From CBDDFN01 sp965227065 (GTDB taxonomy: Bacteria; Pseudomonadota; Alphaproteobacteria; SPJN01), in the NCBI GenBank assembly GCA_965227065.1, contig CBDDFN010000020.1, positions 248,001 through 312,000 on the forward strand: a stretch of DNA of 64,000 nt, written 5' to 3'. The translations under genes and the position numbers were made by a program. Under the pieces are notes generated by a model that saw nothing but the letters and a program-made list of their open reading frames with translations, searched no databases and was not told the origin of the DNA. Positions 1 to 7,827 of this stretch are shown piece by piece. Within the stretch, counting starts at the first letter, position 1. Each line of letters begins with the position of its first letter.

Positions 1-1164
1 CGCACCCCCATGGGCAGCTTTCAAGGCTCGCTGAGCCCTGCGACGGCATCGGAACTCGGCGCGGCTGCTATTCAGGCGGCCCTGGACCGGTCGGGGCTGG
101 CTGCGGACAAGATTGACGAGACGATTATGGGCAATGTGTTGCCCGCCGGTCAGGGCCAGGCACCGGGCCGTCAGGCGGCGATCAAAGCCGGTGTGCCGAA
201 CACAGCGCCTGCCAACACGGTCAACAAAATGTGCGGCTCAGGCATGCGCACCATCATGATGGCCGCAGACCAGATCACCGCGGAAGTTTCGCGCGGGCAT
301 GACGCGCCGGTGCTGATCGCCGGTGGCATGGAAAGCATGACCAATGCGCCTTACGTCATGACCAATGCGCGCGGCGGCATGCGCATCGGCCATCAGAAAG
401 TCTATGACCATATGATGCTTGATGGGCTTGAAGATGCCTACAATCCCGGCCAGGCCATGGGCGTGTTCGCCGAAGCCACGGCGGAAAAATATCAGTTCAG
501 CCGCGAACAGATGGACGCGTATGCCATCGAATCGCTGACCCGCGCGCAAAAGGCGCAAGGCGAGGGCGCGTTTGATGACGAAATCGTCGCCGTTGAGGTC
601 AAGACCCGCAAGGCGACAAACACGATCGACAAGGACGAGCAACCCTTGACCGCCGATCCGGGAAAGATCCCCAATCTGCGTCCGGCCTTCACCAAGGATG
701 GCGGCGTGACGGCGGCCAATTCAAGCTCGATCTCCGATGGCGCGGCAGCCGTCATCGTCACAACCGAAAGCAAGGCCGCCGAGTTGGGGGCAAAACCCAT
801 TGCCCGCATCGTCGCGCAAGCCTCCAACGCGCATGAGCCGGAATGGTTCACCACCGCCCCGGTCGGTGCGATTGAAAAAGTGCTGAAGGAAACCGGCTGG
901 TCGCTCGATGATGTTGACCTGTTTGAGATCAATGAGGCCTTTGCCGTCGTCACCATGGTGGCGATGAAGGAACTCAACATCCCGCATGACAAGGTCAATG
1001 TGAATGGCGGCGCTTGTGCGCTTGGCCATCCGATTGGCTGTTCGGGCACCCGCATCGTCGTGACGCTGATCCATGCGCTGCAAAAGCGTGGATTGAAACG
1101 CGGCATTGCCAGCCTGTGCATTGGTGGCGGCGAAGCCACCGCCATGGCGATTGAGCTGGTGTAA
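1..1164 (+). CDS. acetyl-CoA acetyltransferase (thiolase), 5' end cut by window edge
   Basis: This is a thiolase that condenses two acyl-CoAs or cleaves a 3-ketoacyl-CoA. The frame is open to base 1 and the first codons read R-T-P-M-G-S-F, the usual thiolase start region after the missing first few residues (I/V-V-x-A-A-R-T-P), so the real start lies upstream of the window. The nucleophilic cysteine is visible in N-K-M-C-G-S-G-M (codon at 232-234). The C-terminal N-E-A-F motif, the second cysteine in G-G-A-C-A-L and the G-H-P-I-G motif are all present, so the enzyme looks complete apart from the edge. The next gene, a LiuC-like hydratase, starts 5 bases after the stop, suggesting an acyl-CoA degradation operon. 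The choice between biosynthetic AtoB/PhbA type and degradative type cannot be made from the sequence alone. Confidence 0.93.
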   Translation, partial: RTPMGSFQGSLSPATASELGAAAIQAALDRSGLAADKIDETIMGNVLPAGQGQAPGRQAAIKAGVPNTAPANTVNKMCGSGMRTIMMAADQITAEVSRGHDAPVLIAGGMESMTNAPYVMTNARGGMRIGHQKVYDHMMLDGLEDAYNPGQAMGVFAEATAEKYQFSREQMDAYAIESLTRAQKAQGEGAFDDEIVAVEVKTRKATNTIDKDEQPLTADPGKIPNLRPAFTKDGGVTAANSSSISDGAAAVIVTTESKAAELGAKPIARIVAQASNAHEPEWFTTAPVGAIEKVLKETGWSLDDVDLFEINEAFAVVTMVAMKELNIPHDKVNVNGGACALGHPIGCSGTRIVVTLIHALQKRGLKRGIASLCIGGGEATAMAIELV

Positions 1165-1169
1165 GCGCC

Positions 1170-1967
1170 ATGGCTGACGACGACATTCTGCTTCTGGATA
1201 CCACGCGTGATGGCCTGGCGGTCGTCACGCTCAACCGGCCCGACATTCACAATGCCATGTCGACACCTTTGGTCGAGGCGCTGGACGATACGTTCGAGAC
1301 GCTGCGCGGCGCTGATGGCGTGCGCGTTGTTTTGCTTGAGGCTGCGGGCAAGAGCTTTTCCGCCGGGGCTGATTTGAACGCCATGAAAGCGGCGGCCCAT
1401 TTCGATCCCAAGCAGAATGAAGAAGACGCCTTGTTCTTCGCCCATATGCTCAAAAAATTGAAAGAGCTGCCGCAAGCCACCATCGCGGTGGTGCAGGGGC
1501 CGGCGGTTGGCGGCGGGCTGGGGCTTGTGTCGGCGTGTGATATGGCGATAGCAACCAAAGACGCATGGTTCAGCCTGTCGGAGGTCAAGCTCGGTATCAT
1601 TCCGGCGATGATTTCACCTTACGTGGTTGATGCCATCGGCGCGCGAAACGCCCGGCGTTACTTCCTGACCGCGGAACGGATCAGCGCTGAAGAGGCGCAC
1701 CGGATCGGTCTTGTGCATGCGCTGGCCGATGACCGGCAGAGGCTGACGGCATTGACGGAGCAGCTGACCGCTGCCCTGTTCCAGACTGCACCGGGCGCGG
1801 TTCACGCCGCCAAGGAGCTGATTGAACTTGTCGCCAATGCCGAGCTTGATAATCATCTGGTGCATGAAACCGCCAAGCTGATTGCCGAACGCCGCGCATC
1901 GGACGAAGGCAAGGAAGGGATTTCGGCCTTCCTTGAGAAGCGAAAGCCCCATTGGGTTGTTGAGTGA
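1170..1967 (+). CDS. enoyl-CoA hydratase family, probably methylglutaconyl-CoA hydratase
   Basis: This 265-residue crotonase-fold protein adds water to an enoyl-CoA. The oxyanion-hole segments S-A-G-A-D-L (about residues 64-69) and G-P-A-V-G-G-G-L-G (110-118) are intact. The later stretch A-R-R-Y-F-L-T-A-E-R followed by I-G-L-V-H resembles LiuC, the 3-methylglutaconyl-CoA hydratase of leucine/isovalerate degradation. That substrate is an inference: no other liu gene (carboxylase subunits, dehydrogenase) is visible in the window. It lies 5 bases after the thiolase and overlaps the next gene by 4 bases, so the three genes are probably translationally coupled. Confidence 0.85.
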   Translation: MADDDILLLDTTRDGLAVVTLNRPDIHNAMSTPLVEALDDTFETLRGADGVRVVLLEAAGKSFSAGADLNAMKAAAHFDPKQNEEDALFFAHMLKKLKELPQATIAVVQGPAVGGGLGLVSACDMAIATKDAWFSLSEVKLGIIPAMISPYVVDAIGARNARRYFLTAERISAEEAHRIGLVHALADDRQRLTALTEQLTAALFQTAPGAVHAAKELIELVANAELDNHLVHETAKLIAERRASDEGKEGISAFLEKRKPHWVVE

Positions 1968-2392
1968 GCGTCCATCTCATCAAACTGTGTGTCGGCATCG
2001 ACCGCGTTGAGGAATTGGCGGCATGGCAGAAGCAGCGTCTGAAGGGCAAGCGCGGTAAGGCCCGCGTGCTGCGCCATATCACCCGCATGACACCCAAACG
2101 GCAAAGCGAACTGCTTGATGGCGGCTCGCTCTACTGGGTGATCAAGGGCGTGATCGAAGCCCGTCAGGACATTCTTGATTTTGAAGAAGTGGTCGGCGCG
2201 GACGGCATCAAGCGGTGTGCCATCATCATGGCGCCCAAGCTCATATTGACCGAACCCCGCGCCAGGCGGCCCTTTCAGGGCTGGCGTTATTTGAAGGCTG
2301 AAGACGCGCCCGCCGATCTTGATTTGACGCGGGCTGATGCGGCCATGCCGGCGGCTTTGAAAGCCGAACTCAAGGATTTGGGACTTATTTAG
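1964..2392 (+). CDS. DUF1489 family protein
   Basis: This 142-residue soluble protein of unknown function matches the alphaproteobacterial DUF1489 pattern. The features seen are the N-terminal H-L-I-K-L-C-V-G segment, a basic K-R-G-K-A-R stretch, G-G-S-L-Y-W-V-I-K-G, and a late F-Q-G-W-R-Y-L. The start is a GTG overlapping the preceding stop codon by four bases, typical of coupled translation. The family is common in alphaproteobacteria and has no established activity that I know of. Its coupling to two acyl-CoA genes is the only hint of role, and it is weak. Confidence 0.8.
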   Translation: MSVHLIKLCVGIDRVEELAAWQKQRLKGKRGKARVLRHITRMTPKRQSELLDGGSLYWVIKGVIEARQDILDFEEVVGADGIKRCAIIMAPKLILTEPRARRPFQGWRYLKAEDAPADLDLTRADAAMPAALKAELKDLGLI

Positions 2393-2395
2393 AAT

Positions 2396-2517
2396 CGTCA
2401 TCCCGGGCGAAACCAAACTTGTTTGGAGGAGGCCCGGGATCGCTATCGCGTCACACTGTACAGTTTCCAACGATAGAGATCCCGGCTCGCGCGCATGGGC
2501 GCTTGGCCGGGATGACG
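2396..2517. repeat. cloverleaf-like intergenic palindrome
   Basis: An 11-base perfect outer stem (CGTCATCCCGG at 2396-2406, its complement at 2507-2517) encloses three nested stem-loops. Arm 1 is CCCGGG...CCCGGG around a perfect CCAAAC/GTTTGG hairpin. Arm 2 pairs GGGATCGCTATCG with CGATAGAGATCCC (12 of 13). Arm 3 is CCCGGC...GGCCGGG. It sits between convergent genes, where it could stop transcription from both sides. A further GGGATGACGGG follows just outside. It looks like a dispersed alphaproteobacterial intergenic repeat rather than a gene. Confidence 0.7.
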
Positions 2518-2538
2518 TTTGGGATGACGGGAGCTGCG

Positions 2539-3354
2539 TTACTCGCCTTTGAATTCAGCGGGGCGTTTTTGCAGGAACGCCATCACGCCTTCGGTGAAAT
2601 CATTGGTGCGCCCGGCGGTGCGCTGGAACTCCCGTTCCATCTGCAATTGCTCGGCATAGGAATTGTGGAGGCTGGCCTGGTAAAGCTTGCGGGTCAGGCC
2701 AAGCGCGCGGGTGGGGCCTTTGGCAAGCCGGGTGGCAATCGCCTTGGCTTCGTTGAGTGCTTCGCCATCGGCGACGACGCGGCTGACCAAACCCCATTCA
2801 AGCGCCTGTTTGGCGGGAAGCTTTTCAGCCAGCATGGAAAGCTCGACCGCGCGGCGCATGCCGACAATGCGCGGCAGCAAGTAGGTCGAGCCGCCATCGG
2901 GAACAAGGCCGATGCGGGTAAAGGCTTGCAGCAGGTACGAACTTTCGGTTGCAACCACAATGTCGCCCATAATGGCGAAGGCCATGCCGACGCCGGCGGC
3001 GGGGCCGTTGACGGCGGTGATCATCGGCATGTCAAACGACATCATCCGTTGCAGGACCGGATGGTATCCAAGTTCCAGCGCCTCACCGGCGTCGCGATCT
3101 TCGGGCTTGGCATTGGCGCGGCCGCCCGTGCCTTCGCTGTCGGCAAGATTGGCACCTGCGCAAAACCCCCGGCCGGTGCCGGTCAGCACAAAGGCGCGCG
3201 CGCCATTTGAGGGACGTTCCACCTCACGCAATGCATCAGACATGCCGCGCAGCATGGCCGCAGAAACCGCGTTGAGCGCGTCGGGGTCATTCAGGCTCAT
3301 CACCGCGACGCCATTATCATCAATGTCGAGTGTGACCTTTTCAAATTCCATCAT
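2539..3354 (-). CDS. enoyl-CoA hydratase/isomerase family (PaaG-like)
   Basis: This 271-residue crotonase-family protein has the oxyanion-hole motif G-F-C-A-G-A-N-L (about residues 62-69) and the second glycine-rich segment N-G-P-A-A-G-V-G-M-A. The stretch F-T-R-I-G-L-V-P-D-G-G-S-T-Y is typical of PaaG/PaaB-type hydratase-isomerases and short-chain enoyl-CoA hydratases. The start is the first of two adjacent ATG codons. It stands alone on the minus strand, converging on the DUF1489 gene across the palindromic repeat, so it is probably its own transcription unit. The exact acyl-CoA substrate cannot be told from the sequence. Confidence 0.85.
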   Translation of the reverse strand: MMEFEKVTLDIDDNGVAVMSLNDPDALNAVSAAMLRGMSDALREVERPSNGARAFVLTGTGRGFCAGANLADSEGTGGRANAKPEDRDAGEALELGYHPVLQRMMSFDMPMITAVNGPAAGVGMAFAIMGDIVVATESSYLLQAFTRIGLVPDGGSTYLLPRIVGMRRAVELSMLAEKLPAKQALEWGLVSRVVADGEALNEAKAIATRLAKGPTRALGLTRKLYQASLHNSYAEQLQMEREFQRTAGRTNDFTEGVMAFLQKRPAEFKGE

Positions 3355-3452
3355 GGGGAAGCTCCCTTACTCCAATGTTGAATGGCGCGGAGTATAACGG
3401 AGCGACCCTGCGTCACCGCAAGCAAAAAGCCACCGTCAACTGGTTGGGGGCT

Positions 3453-3977
3453 TTACGCATGGGAAGCCGCCCAGTCGGCCCGGTCAATGCCGTAGATGCG
3501 GGTTGGAATGCCGAGCAAGGGCTGATCCCACAAATAGCGTTCGCCGATCCGCTCGGCGACCCGGATGGAGGGTTTGTTGGCGGGTTGGATGCACGAAATG
3601 ATGCGGTTGGTTTCAAGGTTTTCAAAGGCCCAGTTAAGTGCGGCGCGGGCGGCTTCGGTGGCAAATCCCTGCCCCCAATAGGCACGATTGAGCGCCCAGC
3701 CAATTTCCAGACCCGGCCAGCCTTCGGGGTTGTAAAGGCCCGCGCGGCCCAAAAGTGCGCCGGTCGACTTGTGTTCCACCGCCCAAAGCCCGTAATTGCG
3801 CAATTGCCAATGGCCTAAAATCATCGAGATCTGGCCCCATGCGCCAGCCGCATCCAGCGTGACGCCACGCCCGATATAGCGCATGACTTCGGCGTCACCC
3901 ACAAGATCGAGGTAGCGGGGCAGGTCTTGCTCCGTAAAAGGTCTGAGTTTCAGCCGGTCTGTTTCAAGCACAATCAT
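3453..3977 (-). CDS. GNAT family N-acetyltransferase (RimJ/RimL type)
   Basis: This 174-residue protein has the RimJ/RimL layout: an N-terminal L-E-T-D-R-L-x-L-R-P motif, then a central beta-strand pair ending in E-I-G-W-A-L, then the acetyl-CoA binding loop G-Q-G-F-A-T-E-A and the C-terminal N-x-x-S-I-R-V-A-E-R-I-G motif. Proteins of this group acetylate amino groups on proteins, amino acids or small molecules using acetyl-CoA; the acceptor here is unknown. There is no clear ribosome binding site before the ATG. Neighbours on both sides are in other units. Confidence 0.85.
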   Translation of the reverse strand: MIVLETDRLKLRPFTEQDLPRYLDLVGDAEVMRYIGRGVTLDAAGAWGQISMILGHWQLRNYGLWAVEHKSTGALLGRAGLYNPEGWPGLEIGWALNRAYWGQGFATEAARAALNWAFENLETNRIISCIQPANKPSIRVAERIGERYLWDQPLLGIPTRIYGIDRADWAASHA

Positions 3978-4063
3978 GATGGGTATGACTTTACAAAAGA
4001 CGCGCAGAAATCCAAGATCGCGCCCAATTAGACATTGGGTCCAAAATAGCTGGGAGACGACTT

Positions 4064-5515
4064 ATGAGTGCTGCACCCGACATGCAATCGGGCAATCTTG
4101 CCGAGCAAATGAAAGCCACGCTTGATCGCCAAAAGAAAGCCCATATTGCCGATGGCCCCGCCTCGGCGGCGCTGCGCAAAGACCGGATCAATCGCGCGAT
4201 TGATCTGCTGCTCAAATATCAAAAAGACATTATCGAGGCGGTGTCATCGGACTTCGGTCACCGCTCGCCAGACGCGACGTTGCTGACGGATGTGGCAGGC
4301 TCCATCGGCCCGCTCAAGCACAGCCGCGACAAGCTCGACAAATGGATGAAGCCGGAAAAACGCCCGCTGCAATTCCCGCTTGGGCTGGTTGGCGGTTCGG
4401 GCCGGGTTGAATATCAGCCGCTCGGCACGGTCGGCGTGATCTCGCCGTGGAACTTCCCCATCAATCTGACCTTTGCGCCGCTGGCGGGCATTTTTGCTGC
4501 TGGTAACCGCGCCATGATCAAGCCGTCGGAATATACCCCGGCGAGCTCTGAGCTGATGGCACGCATGTTCGCCGAAGCCTATGATGAAATGGAAGTGGCC
4601 ACCTTCACGGGCGGTCCCGCCGTCGGTGAGGCCTTCTCGAAGCTGCCATTTGATCATCTGCTGTTTACCGGTGCGACTTCGATTGCCCATCATGTGATGC
4701 GCGCGGCGTCTGAAAATCTTGTGCCGCTGACACTCGAACTAGGTGGCAAGTCACCCGTTATCGTGTCGGAAACCGCCGATATTGATTTTGCCGCCACCCG
4801 CGTCATGAACGGCAAGACGCTCAATGCCGGTCAAATCTGCCTGGCACCTGACTATGTCATGGTGCCTGAAAACAAGATTGATGCCTTTGTGGCCTCAACT
4901 GAAAAAGCCGTGGCGGCCATGTATCCCACGCTCAAAGACAATCCTGATTACACCTCGGTTGTGAATGAGCGGCACTATGATCGCTTGCAAGGCTATCTTG
5001 ATGATGCCCGCGAAAAGGGGGCCAAAATTGTCGAGATCAATCCCGCCAATGAGGATTTCAGCCAGCAACAGGCGCACAAAATTCCGCCGACTGTGATTGT
5101 CGATCCTTCTGATGACATGAAAGTCATGCAGGAAGAAATTTTCGGCCCGATCCTGCCGGTCAAATCCTACAAGTCGGTGGATGATGCCATCGGCTTCGTC
5201 AATGACCGCGATCGTCCGCTGGGCCTTTATTATTTCGGCGACGATAAGGGCGAGGAGCGCAAAGTGCTCGACCGCACCACCTCAGGCGGTGTGACCGTCA
5301 ATGACGTTGTCTTCCATGTGTCGATGGAAGACCTGCCCTTTGGCGGTGTCGGTCCCTCCGGCATGGGCGCCTATCACGGCCAGGACGGCTTCAAGCAGTT
5401 CAGCCACAAAAAGGCTGTGTTCCGTCAGACCAAGATGGAAATGATTGCTTCCATGTTCCGTCCGCCCTTTGACGAGAAGTTCAAAAAGTTTGTCGGCGGC
5501 CAATTGAAGAAGTAA
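4064..5515 (+). CDS. aldehyde dehydrogenase, coniferyl aldehyde dehydrogenase type
   Basis: This 483-residue NAD(P)-dependent aldehyde dehydrogenase oxidises aldehydes to acids. The catalytic set is complete: Asn130 in P-W-N-F-P, Lys153 in I-K-P-S-E, Glu225 in E-L-G-G-K-S-P and the nucleophile Cys259 in A-G-Q-I-C-L-A-P. The Q-I-C-L-A-P-D-Y context and the C-terminal G-H/Y-G-Q-D-G-F-K-Q-F-S-H-K segment are those of the class that includes coniferyl aldehyde dehydrogenase (CalB) and long-chain fatty aldehyde dehydrogenases. The ribosome site GGGAGA precedes the ATG. It is monocistronic, ending before a strong hairpin terminator. Substrate choice between aromatic and aliphatic aldehydes is open. 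Confidence 0.88.
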   Translation: MSAAPDMQSGNLAEQMKATLDRQKKAHIADGPASAALRKDRINRAIDLLLKYQKDIIEAVSSDFGHRSPDATLLTDVAGSIGPLKHSRDKLDKWMKPEKRPLQFPLGLVGGSGRVEYQPLGTVGVISPWNFPINLTFAPLAGIFAAGNRAMIKPSEYTPASSELMARMFAEAYDEMEVATFTGGPAVGEAFSKLPFDHLLFTGATSIAHHVMRAASENLVPLTLELGGKSPVIVSETADIDFAATRVMNGKTLNAGQICLAPDYVMVPENKIDAFVASTEKAVAAMYPTLKDNPDYTSVVNERHYDRLQGYLDDAREKGAKIVEINPANEDFSQQQAHKIPPTVIVDPSDDMKVMQEEIFGPILPVKSYKSVDDAIGFVNDRDRPLGLYYFGDDKGEERKVLDRTTSGGVTVNDVVFHVSMEDLPFGGVGPSGMGAYHGQDGFKQFSHKKAVFRQTKMEMIASMFRPPFDEKFKKFVGGQLKK

Positions 5516-5534
5516 CGGGCTGACGCACTTCAGT

Positions 5535-5567
5535 TGCCGGGTTCACGCTCGCGTGCCCCGGAATGAC
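5535..5567. repeat. short remnant of the intergenic palindrome family
   Basis: A hairpin CCGGG..CACGC-TC-GCGTG..CCCGG is followed by GGAATGACGGG. This has the same flavour as the 2396-2517 element (CCGGGATGACG) but is degenerate and lacks the left CGTCATCCCGG arm. It is probably a decayed copy or an unrelated hairpin of the same base composition. Confidence 0.4.
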
Positions 5568-5578
5568 GGGTTAAGTTG

Positions 5579-5605
5579 AGGGGAGCGCGTGGCGCTCCCC
5601 TTTTT
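5579..5605 (+). terminator. Rho-independent terminator after the aldehyde dehydrogenase gene
   Basis: The stem GGGGAGCGC pairs perfectly with GCGCTCCCC around a 3-base loop and is followed by TTTTT. It lies 65 bases after the aldehyde dehydrogenase stop and just 15 bases before the start of the next gene, so that gene must be transcribed either by read-through or from a promoter within the gap. Confidence 0.85.
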
Positions 5606-5620
5606 GTTGAGAGGTTCTTG

Positions 5621-6610
5621 ATGCTTGATCAGTTTGCCCGCGAACCGCTGGTGCATGGCCCCACGCCGCTTGAGTTTCTGCCGCGCCTGTCGGCGGAACT
5701 GGGCGGGCCGCAAATCTGGATCAAACGGGATGATTGCACCGGGCTTGGCTTTGGCGGCAACAAAACCCGCAAGCTTGAATTTCTGGTTGGGGCGGCCAAG
5801 GCTGAGGGGGCCGACACGCTGCTGACCTTTGGCGCGCGCCAGTCAAACCATGCCCGCCAGACCGCCGCGGCAGCGGCCAAATGCGGCTTGGGGTGCGAAC
5901 TGATTCTGGTCGATCAGGTGACCTATCCTGAGCCGTCCTATCAAAGCTCCGGCAATGTGTTGCTTGATGGATTGTTCGGGGCGGCCGTTCATCATGTGTC
6001 CGATGATCATGCTGCGGCCGAGCGGCTCGGCGTCATTTTGGCGGAGCTCGAAAACCAGGACCGTAAAGCCTATCTTATCCCGCCCGGAGGTTCGTCCGAT
6101 ATCGGCACGCTGGGGTATGTCGCGGCAGGGCTGGAACTGGCGCATCAGCTGCAGCATCTCGATATGGTCCCCGATGCGATTGTGCATGCGACCAGCACCG
6201 GCGGGACGCAAGCAGGGCTGGACTGTGGTTTGGCGTTGGCGGCCAGCGAGGTTCCGGTGATCGGCTATAATGTCTATGCGGGCGATGTCGAGGCCCAGCG
6301 CGCCGCCCTGTCCGATTTGCGCAACCGGGTGGCTGATCTGGTGAGTGCTGATCTGACGGGCCGGGGGCTGTCTATCCAAGATGCCAAAGGGCCGGGCTAT
6401 GGCTTGCCAACTGCTGAGATGCGGGAGGCGGTGGGATTGCTTGCCGGGCTGGAAGGCATTGCGCTCGACCCCGTCTATTCGGGCAAGGCGATGGCGGCTT
6501 TGATCAGCGCCATTCGCGATGGCCGTTACGGCACAGATGATGTGATTGTCTTTGTGCACACTGGCGGGGCGCCGGGCCTGTTTGCCTATGAGGCCGAATT
6601 CAGCCGCTAA
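5621..6610 (+). CDS. PLP-dependent D-cysteine desulfhydrase / ACC deaminase family
   Basis: This 329-residue fold-type II PLP enzyme has the hallmark G-F-G-G-N-K-T-R-K-L-E-F, with Lys51 aligning with the PLP lysine of ACC deaminase and E. coli D-cysteine desulfhydrase. S-N-H-A-R-Q (phosphate/substrate loop) and T-G-G-T-Q-A-G-L are also intact. Members turn D-cysteine into pyruvate, sulfide and ammonia, or 1-aminocyclopropane-1-carboxylate into 2-oxobutyrate and ammonia; sequence reading alone cannot separate these. I chose ATG 5621 because GAGAGG lies 6 bases upstream; an in-frame start at 5576 would run through the terminator hairpin. Its 3' end overlaps the convergent gene by 11 bases. Confidence 0.87.
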   Translation: MLDQFAREPLVHGPTPLEFLPRLSAELGGPQIWIKRDDCTGLGFGGNKTRKLEFLVGAAKAEGADTLLTFGARQSNHARQTAAAAAKCGLGCELILVDQVTYPEPSYQSSGNVLLDGLFGAAVHHVSDDHAAAERLGVILAELENQDRKAYLIPPGGSSDIGTLGYVAAGLELAHQLQHLDMVPDAIVHATSTGGTQAGLDCGLALAASEVPVIGYNVYAGDVEAQRAALSDLRNRVADLVSADLTGRGLSIQDAKGPGYGLPTAEMREAVGLLAGLEGIALDPVYSGKAMAALISAIRDGRYGTDDVIVFVHTGGAPGLFAYEAEFSR

Positions 6611-7190
6611 AGCTTTCCGCTGCCGCGATCAGAACGGTGATCGCCACCACCCAGCTGGCTGCGATGCGGCGTGTGATCAGGCGGGGGGTGTCCGGCAGGC
6701 GACCCAGGGCCGTACTCACGACAAAGGCCCCGGCCGTGAAAGCCGCTAAAACACCGACCAGAAAGCCGGTCATATCGAGCGCAGGGGGGATGTCGATCAG
6801 ATTGGTTGCGCCATGGGCTGCGCCCAACATCGCCAGCCCCGACAACAGCGCAAGAGCCGGCGGCGCAGCGATCAAAACAAGCAAAGCGGCGACAATGGTG
6901 AGGGCTTGAGTGGCTGCGGTGGCCCACAAAAAAGGTCCCCCAAGTGCGAGTGCCAATCCCCCGGCATAAACGCCTGTCGCGAGCAGGGTGAAAGCGGGCA
7001 GACGGTGCTTGCTGCGGGCTGCGCCCAAACACAGTCCGGCAGTGACCAGCCCCAGCGTATGAAGCGGGCTGATAAAGACATGCAGAAAACCGGTTAAAAG
7101 CTCGCTGGGCGTCTCAAGCATATGGGCGGTGGCAGGGGTTGAGGCTGCCACGCCCAAAAGGCTGACGGCACAGAGCCTAGCCAGCCGCAA
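6600..7190 (-). CDS. HupE/UreJ-like membrane protein, second of a pair
   Basis: This 196-residue protein has an N-terminal signal-like segment ending in A-T-A-H and about five or six further hydrophobic helices. The pattern of a secretion signal, then A-H, then S-P-L-H-T-L-G resembles HupE/UreJ proteins, where an H-P..L-D-H motif sits at the same place, but the motif here is degenerate (P-L-H-T). The best start is TTG 7190, overlapping the upstream hupE-like gene by 14 bases, with GGGGTGG before it. A start at ATG 7121 would remove the signal. It is probably translated together with the upstream gene. Function is inferred only from family resemblance. Confidence 0.65.
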   Translation of the reverse strand: MRLARLCAVSLLGVAASTPATAHMLETPSELLTGFLHVFISPLHTLGLVTAGLCLGAARSKHRLPAFTLLATGVYAGGLALALGGPFLWATAATQALTIVAALLVLIAAPPALALLSGLAMLGAAHGATNLIDIPPALDMTGFLVGVLAAFTAGAFVVSTALGRLPDTPRLITRRIAASWVVAITVLIAAAESFSG

Positions 7191-7746
7191 GAACCACCCC
7201 GGCCAGCGCTGTCAGCCCGCCCAAGGCGCGGACCAGCGTCGCACCGGTCTTGATACGGCGCAGTTCACCCAAGGCGATACCGGCAAGGTGGATGGCGCCG
7301 GTCGACAGCACAAAGCCCACTGCATAAAGCGCGGCGTTGGCCGAATGGGGAAGCTCGGTGCCATGGGCATGGCCATGGAAGATTGCAAGCGCGCCGACAA
7401 TCAAAGCGCCAACCCACAAAGGCGGTTTGACCGCAATGGCGACCATGAGCCCAAGTACGATGACCGAGGCCAGAATACCCGGCTCAACAAAAGGCAGGCC
7501 AATCCCGGCAAGCGCCATGACCGCACCCGCCACCATGATCAGCGGGAAGACCACCGGCCAGACAAAGACCGCGCGCCCACCGGCTTGTGACCCCCACAGG
7601 CCGACCGCCAGCATGGCGAGCAGATGATCAAGACCGAAAACGGGATGGCTGAGACCAGCGACAAATCCCGACCCGGCATTTTCACCGGTATGGGCGTAGG
7701 CTGCGCTCGATAAAAATAATGCTGAAATAACAAACAGATACCGCAT
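7177..7746 (-). CDS. HupE/UreJ family protein (putative nickel/cobalt permease)
   Basis: This 189-residue membrane protein begins with a signal peptide cut after A-Y-A, leaving mature H-T-G-E-N, followed by the family motif H-P-V-F-G-L-D-H-L-L-A-M and about five helices. A second histidine cluster, F-H-G-H-A-H-G, is present. HupE and UreJ proteins are associated with nickel or cobalt uptake for hydrogenase or urease; no urease or hydrogenase gene is in this window, so the metal or use is unknown. ATG 7746 was chosen because GAAGGGGGAA lies just upstream; an in-frame ATG 15 bases earlier would place that site inside the gene. Confidence 0.85.
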   Translation of the reverse strand: MRYLFVISALFLSSAAYAHTGENAGSGFVAGLSHPVFGLDHLLAMLAVGLWGSQAGGRAVFVWPVVFPLIMVAGAVMALAGIGLPFVEPGILASVIVLGLMVAIAVKPPLWVGALIVGALAIFHGHAHGTELPHSANAALYAVGFVLSTGAIHLAGIALGELRRIKTGATLVRALGGLTALAGVVLAAG

Positions 7747-7827
7747 GACTTCCCCCTTCATTGAAGGAGCAAACAGTAGCGATGTTTGTCAACAATGGGA
7801 AGGCTGCTGAACGCGGCTAGGGCCCAA

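Noticed and set aside
2419..3210. Plus-strand open frame opposite the second enoyl-CoA hydratase
   Set aside because: It begins inside the palindrome and its codons mirror the conserved minus-strand hydratase; no family features.
5576..5620. Upstream start for the PLP enzyme at 5576
   Set aside because: It would place the terminator hairpin in the coding sequence and lacks a ribosome site, whereas ATG 5621 has one and matches the family N-terminus.
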